From Actinomycetota bacterium (lineage in GTDB: Bacteria; Actinomycetota; Acidimicrobiia; Acidimicrobiales; Iamiaceae), in assembly GCA_017882935.1 (NCBI GenBank), contig JADGOP010000103.1:1-7492 (forward strand): 7,492 nt of DNA, read 5' to 3'. Both the position numbers and the translations under genes were made by a program. The first letter of the stretch is position 1. Every line of letters starts with the position of its first letter. Of this stretch, positions 5,405 through 7,492 are shown piece after piece. Below the pieces are notes generated by a model. The model was not told where the DNA came from. It saw nothing but the letters and a program-made list of their open reading frames with translations, and made no database searches.

Positions 5405-6484
5405 GTGGCCACCACCATGATCCCCCCAGCCGAGCTGCTTCCCGACGTGCTGCCCACCGACCGGCTCCTGGCCGGCGGCAAGGCCGTCCCCGAGATCCGG
5501 GCCGAGTTGCGGCGCATCCCGAACGCCCGCAACGCGGTGGCCGTCGTGGGCGTGTACCTCCAGTCCTTCGGCCTCATCGCGCTGGCGGTGTGGATCGGCC
5601 AGTGGTGGGCCTTCCTGCTCTGCTTCCTGCTCATGGGCCGGGCTCACGCGGCGTTCGCCAGCCTGTCGCACGAGGCCGCCCACCGGCTGCTCTTCTCCAA
5701 GAAGAAGGTCAACGACTGGGTGGGTCGCTGGGTGGTCGGCTATCCGGCCTTCATCTCAACGGACCTCTACCGCCGGGGCCACATGGCCCATCACCGCGAC
5801 GAGTTCGGCCCCGACGAGCCCGACATGAACCTCTACCGCGGCTATCCCATCTCCCGCGCCTCGCTGCGGCGCAAGCTCACCCGCGACCTGTTCGGCCAGT
5901 CGGGGTGGAAGAACCTCAAGAGCCTGTTCCGGGGCCTCAAGTACGACGCCACCCGCACCCACGCCGGGTGCATCCTGGCCTTCCAGGCCGTCATCTTCGG
6001 GGTCTTCGCGGCGCTCGGCTACTGGTGGCTCTACTGGGTGATGTGGTTCCTGCCCTGGATGACGCTCTGGCGGGTCACCAACCGGCTGCGGGCCATCGCC
6101 GAGCACGGTGGCATGGAGCGCTCGAAGGACCGGCGCCGCACCACCCACTCGGTGCGCCAGCACGTGGCCGCCCGCTTCCTGATGGTGCCGTACAACATCG
6201 GCTGGCACCTGGCCCACCACGTCGACATGGGTGTGCCGTGGAAGCACCTCCCGGCCTACCACCGCGAGCTCGTGGCCAGCGGCTGGATCCCCGACGGTCT
6301 CGAGTACCGCAACTACCCCGCGCTGTGGCGCAAGCTCGGCTCCGGTGCCGACGTGGTGCGCCAGGCCGCCATGGAGGCCGAGCTGGCCTCGGAGTTCGAG
6401 CACGACGCGCCCGCGCCCGCTTCCGTGGCGGGCACCCGATCGGCAGGTGCTCAGCTCGCCGGGTCGGCCGGCCCCTCCTCGTAG
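5405..6484 (+). CDS. Membrane fatty acid desaturase family protein
   Basis: A 359-residue membrane-bound diiron enzyme of the fatty acid desaturase superfamily, which inserts double bonds or hydroxyl groups into acyl chains or related lipids using O2 and an electron donor. All three histidine boxes are visible: SHEAAH (88-93, H89/H93), RGHMAHH (124-130, H126/H129/H130) and WHLAHH (267-272, H268/H271/H272). H81 and H234 (AEHGG) are additional likely ligands. Hydrophobic spans lie near 44-78, 103-118, 186-203 and 206-224. The C-terminal 25 residues are Ala/Ser/Gly-rich and probably disordered. GTG at 5405 is taken as the start because the candidate promoter places transcription there; ATG at 5417 (codon 5) is the alternative. 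Substrate and regiospecificity cannot be read from sequence. A beta-carotene hydroxylase-like role is possible, but no carotenoid genes are nearby. The gene is divergent from DUF929 and overlaps LarC by 34 bp tail to tail. Confidence 0.9.
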   Translation: MATTMIPPAELLPDVLPTDRLLAGGKAVPEIRAELRRIPNARNAVAVVGVYLQSFGLIALAVWIGQWWAFLLCFLLMGRAHAAFASLSHEAAHRLLFSKKKVNDWVGRWVVGYPAFISTDLYRRGHMAHHRDEFGPDEPDMNLYRGYPISRASLRRKLTRDLFGQSGWKNLKSLFRGLKYDATRTHAGCILAFQAVIFGVFAALGYWWLYWVMWFLPWMTLWRVTNRLRAIAEHGGMERSKDRRRTTHSVRQHVAARFLMVPYNIGWHLAHHVDMGVPWKHLPAYHRELVASGWIPDGLEYRNYPALWRKLGSGADVVRQAAMEAELASEFEHDAPAPASVAGTRSAGAQLAGSAGPSS

Positions 6485-7492
6485 GGCTCGCCCGCGGCAC
6501 CCGGTGCCTGGTGGCCGGTGCCCCCCTCGGGGGTGTGGGCGTGCGGGTGCGGATGGTCATGGTGTCGCCCGCCGATGGGCTCGACGTCGGCTGAGGGCGT
6601 CTCGTCGTCGCGGTCGTCGGGGGGCTCGGGCACCGCGGTGGGCACCCACGGACCCGACGTCACGCGCTCCTCGTTGACCGTGCGCCACGACGCCTCGGCC
6701 CGGGCCATGACCTCGCGCAGCGGGCGACCGGTGCGCTGGGCGGCGCGCACCGCGTCGTCGTACTCCACCTTGACCCGGCCGGGTCCGACCTTCACGCGCA
6801 GGGGCAGCCCGTCGACCTCGACCTCGTCGAAGCCACGTGCCGCGGGCCAACGGTCGAGCTGCTGGCCGCGGATGCCGAGTGTGCCGGTCTCGGTGGAGAG
6901 GACCGAGGCGAGCTGCCGGGCCAGTGACGGGTCGGCGAGGACGCTCACCGTGTGGCCGGGCCGACCCTTCTTCATGATGATCGGGGTGATCCAGGCGTCG
7001 TGAGCGCCGGCCCCGAGCAGCGCGCCGATGGTGTGGCCCAGCACCTCGCCGGTGACGTCGTCGAGGTTGGCCTCGAGGAGCACCACCGGCTGGCCGGGGA
7101 CCGGTGCGGTGGCCCGATCCTCCTGGGCGTCGCCGAGCACCACCTGGGTGAGGTTCGGACGGCCGTCGATCTCCCGGGACCCGGCCCCGAAGCCGGTGGC
7201 GGTGATGGTGAGGGCCGGCAGCGGTCCCCAGGAGCTGACCAGGCCCGCGAGCAGCGCCGCTCCCGTGGGGGTGGTGAGCTCGATCGGCACGTCGATGCCG
7301 CGCGTGGGGGCACCACGTAGCAGCTCGACCACGGCCGGCGACGGGTTGGGGATGGTGCCGTGCGCGGCGCGGACCATGCCGAGGCCGGTGGTGACGGGGC
7401 TGGACGAGATGTCGTCGATGTCGAGCACCTCGAGGGCGGCGCACGTGCCGACGACGTCGACGATGGCGTCGAGGCCGCCGACCTCGTGGAAG
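6451..7492 (-). CDS. larC: LarC, nickel-pincer cofactor nickel insertase (partial, N-terminus off window)
   Basis: The C-terminal 346 codons of LarC, the CTP-dependent enzyme that inserts Ni into the pincer cofactor of lactate racemase-type enzymes. The frame continues past the window edge: the first visible residues read FHEVGGLDAIVDVVG, a LarC signature. About the first 80-100 residues are therefore missing. Further family motifs follow: AHGTIPNPSP, ELTTPTGAALLAGL, LEANLDDVTGEVLGH, ITPIIMKKGRPG, a TETGTLGIR segment and KVEYDDA. A GTG at 7428 could be taken as a start but falls inside this conserved region. LarC1 and LarC2 regions are in one frame, unlike Lactobacillus plantarum, where a frameshift joins them. 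The extreme C-terminus has six histidines in ten residues (HHDHPHPHAH, 6535-6564) in a Pro/Gly/Glu-rich tail, a likely metal-binding segment. LarB, LarE and LarA are not in view. The stop codon overlaps the desaturase gene end. Confidence 0.92.
   Translation of the reverse strand, partial: FHEVGGLDAIVDVVGTCAALEVLDIDDISSSPVTTGLGMVRAAHGTIPNPSPAVVELLRGAPTRGIDVPIELTTPTGAALLAGLVSSWGPLPALTITATGFGAGSREIDGRPNLTQVVLGDAQEDRATAPVPGQPVVLLEANLDDVTGEVLGHTIGALLGAGAHDAWITPIIMKKGRPGHTVSVLADPSLARQLASVLSTETGTLGIRGQQLDRWPAARGFDEVEVDGLPLRVKVGPGRVKVEYDDAVRAAQRTGRPLREVMARAEASWRTVNEERVTSGPWVPTAVPEPPDDRDDETPSADVEPIGGRHHDHPHPHAHTPEGGTGHQAPGAAGEPYEEGPADPAS

Noticed and set aside
5239..5413. GTGGCCACC at the first codons of both divergent genes, forming a distant inverted repeat
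   Set aside because: The shared bases encode Val/Met-Ala-Thr in both proteins, and GTGGCCAC is self-complementary, so it appears on both strands by nature. Coincidence is the simpler explanation.
5248..5634. Upstream extension of the DUF929 frame to an ATG at 5634 (129 extra residues)
   Set aside because: It runs antisense into the desaturase coding region, and the GTG at 5247 has a perfect Shine-Dalgarno followed by a normal basic signal-anchor.

Overview
The window comes from a very GC-rich chromosome (about 70% G+C by eye, not calculated). It has strong G/C third-position bias, frequent GTG starts and start sites that look leaderless. Together with the family content (an exported DUF929 protein next to VKOR, a PaaX-type regulator, a NiCoT nickel permease and LarC), this suggests a high-GC actinobacterium, perhaps of the class Acidimicrobiia. 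That placement is inference. No rRNA, tRNA, CRISPR array, insertion sequence or phage gene was seen, and coding density is very high.

Layout from left to right: (1) A complete metallo-beta-lactamase-fold hydrolase of the glyoxalase II/persulfide dioxygenase type, on the minus strand (41-760). (2) A 141-bp divergent intergenic region with a candidate leaderless promoter and a hairpin. (3) A ketopantoate-reductase-family gene on the plus strand (902-1864). Its 3' end overlaps the next gene, which points the other way. (4) A minus-strand block read from right to left: an exported thioredoxin-like DUF929 protein (5247-4357), a VKOR-family disulfide-forming membrane enzyme (4376-3837), a PaaX-family regulator (3826-2990) and a NiCoT Ni/Co permease (2928-1834). 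The first three overlap or nearly abut, and the permease follows after 61 bp. (5) A 157-bp divergent intergenic region holding an 18-bp near-perfect palindrome that overlaps a promoter. (6) A membrane fatty-acid-desaturase-family gene on the plus strand (5405-6484), probably translated from a leaderless mRNA. Its 3' end also overlaps an opposing gene. (7) The C-terminal part of LarC, the nickel-inserting enzyme of nickel-pincer cofactor synthesis, on the minus strand (6451 to beyond 7492), ending in a histidine-rich tail.

Two functional themes stand out. One is thiol oxidation outside the cytoplasm: the CPFC-containing membrane-anchored DUF929 protein and VKOR are overlapping genes and look like a substrate-side oxidoreductase with its quinone-coupled re-oxidant. 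The other is nickel: a high-affinity Ni/Co permease and the nickel insertase LarC lie about 3.5 kb apart, in separate transcription units. The desaturase appears to be controlled on its own through the palindrome at its promoter.

No convincing intrinsic terminator was seen. Both convergent gene pairs end by overlapping each other by about 30 bp. All functional calls rest on motifs recognised by eye; no database search was run.
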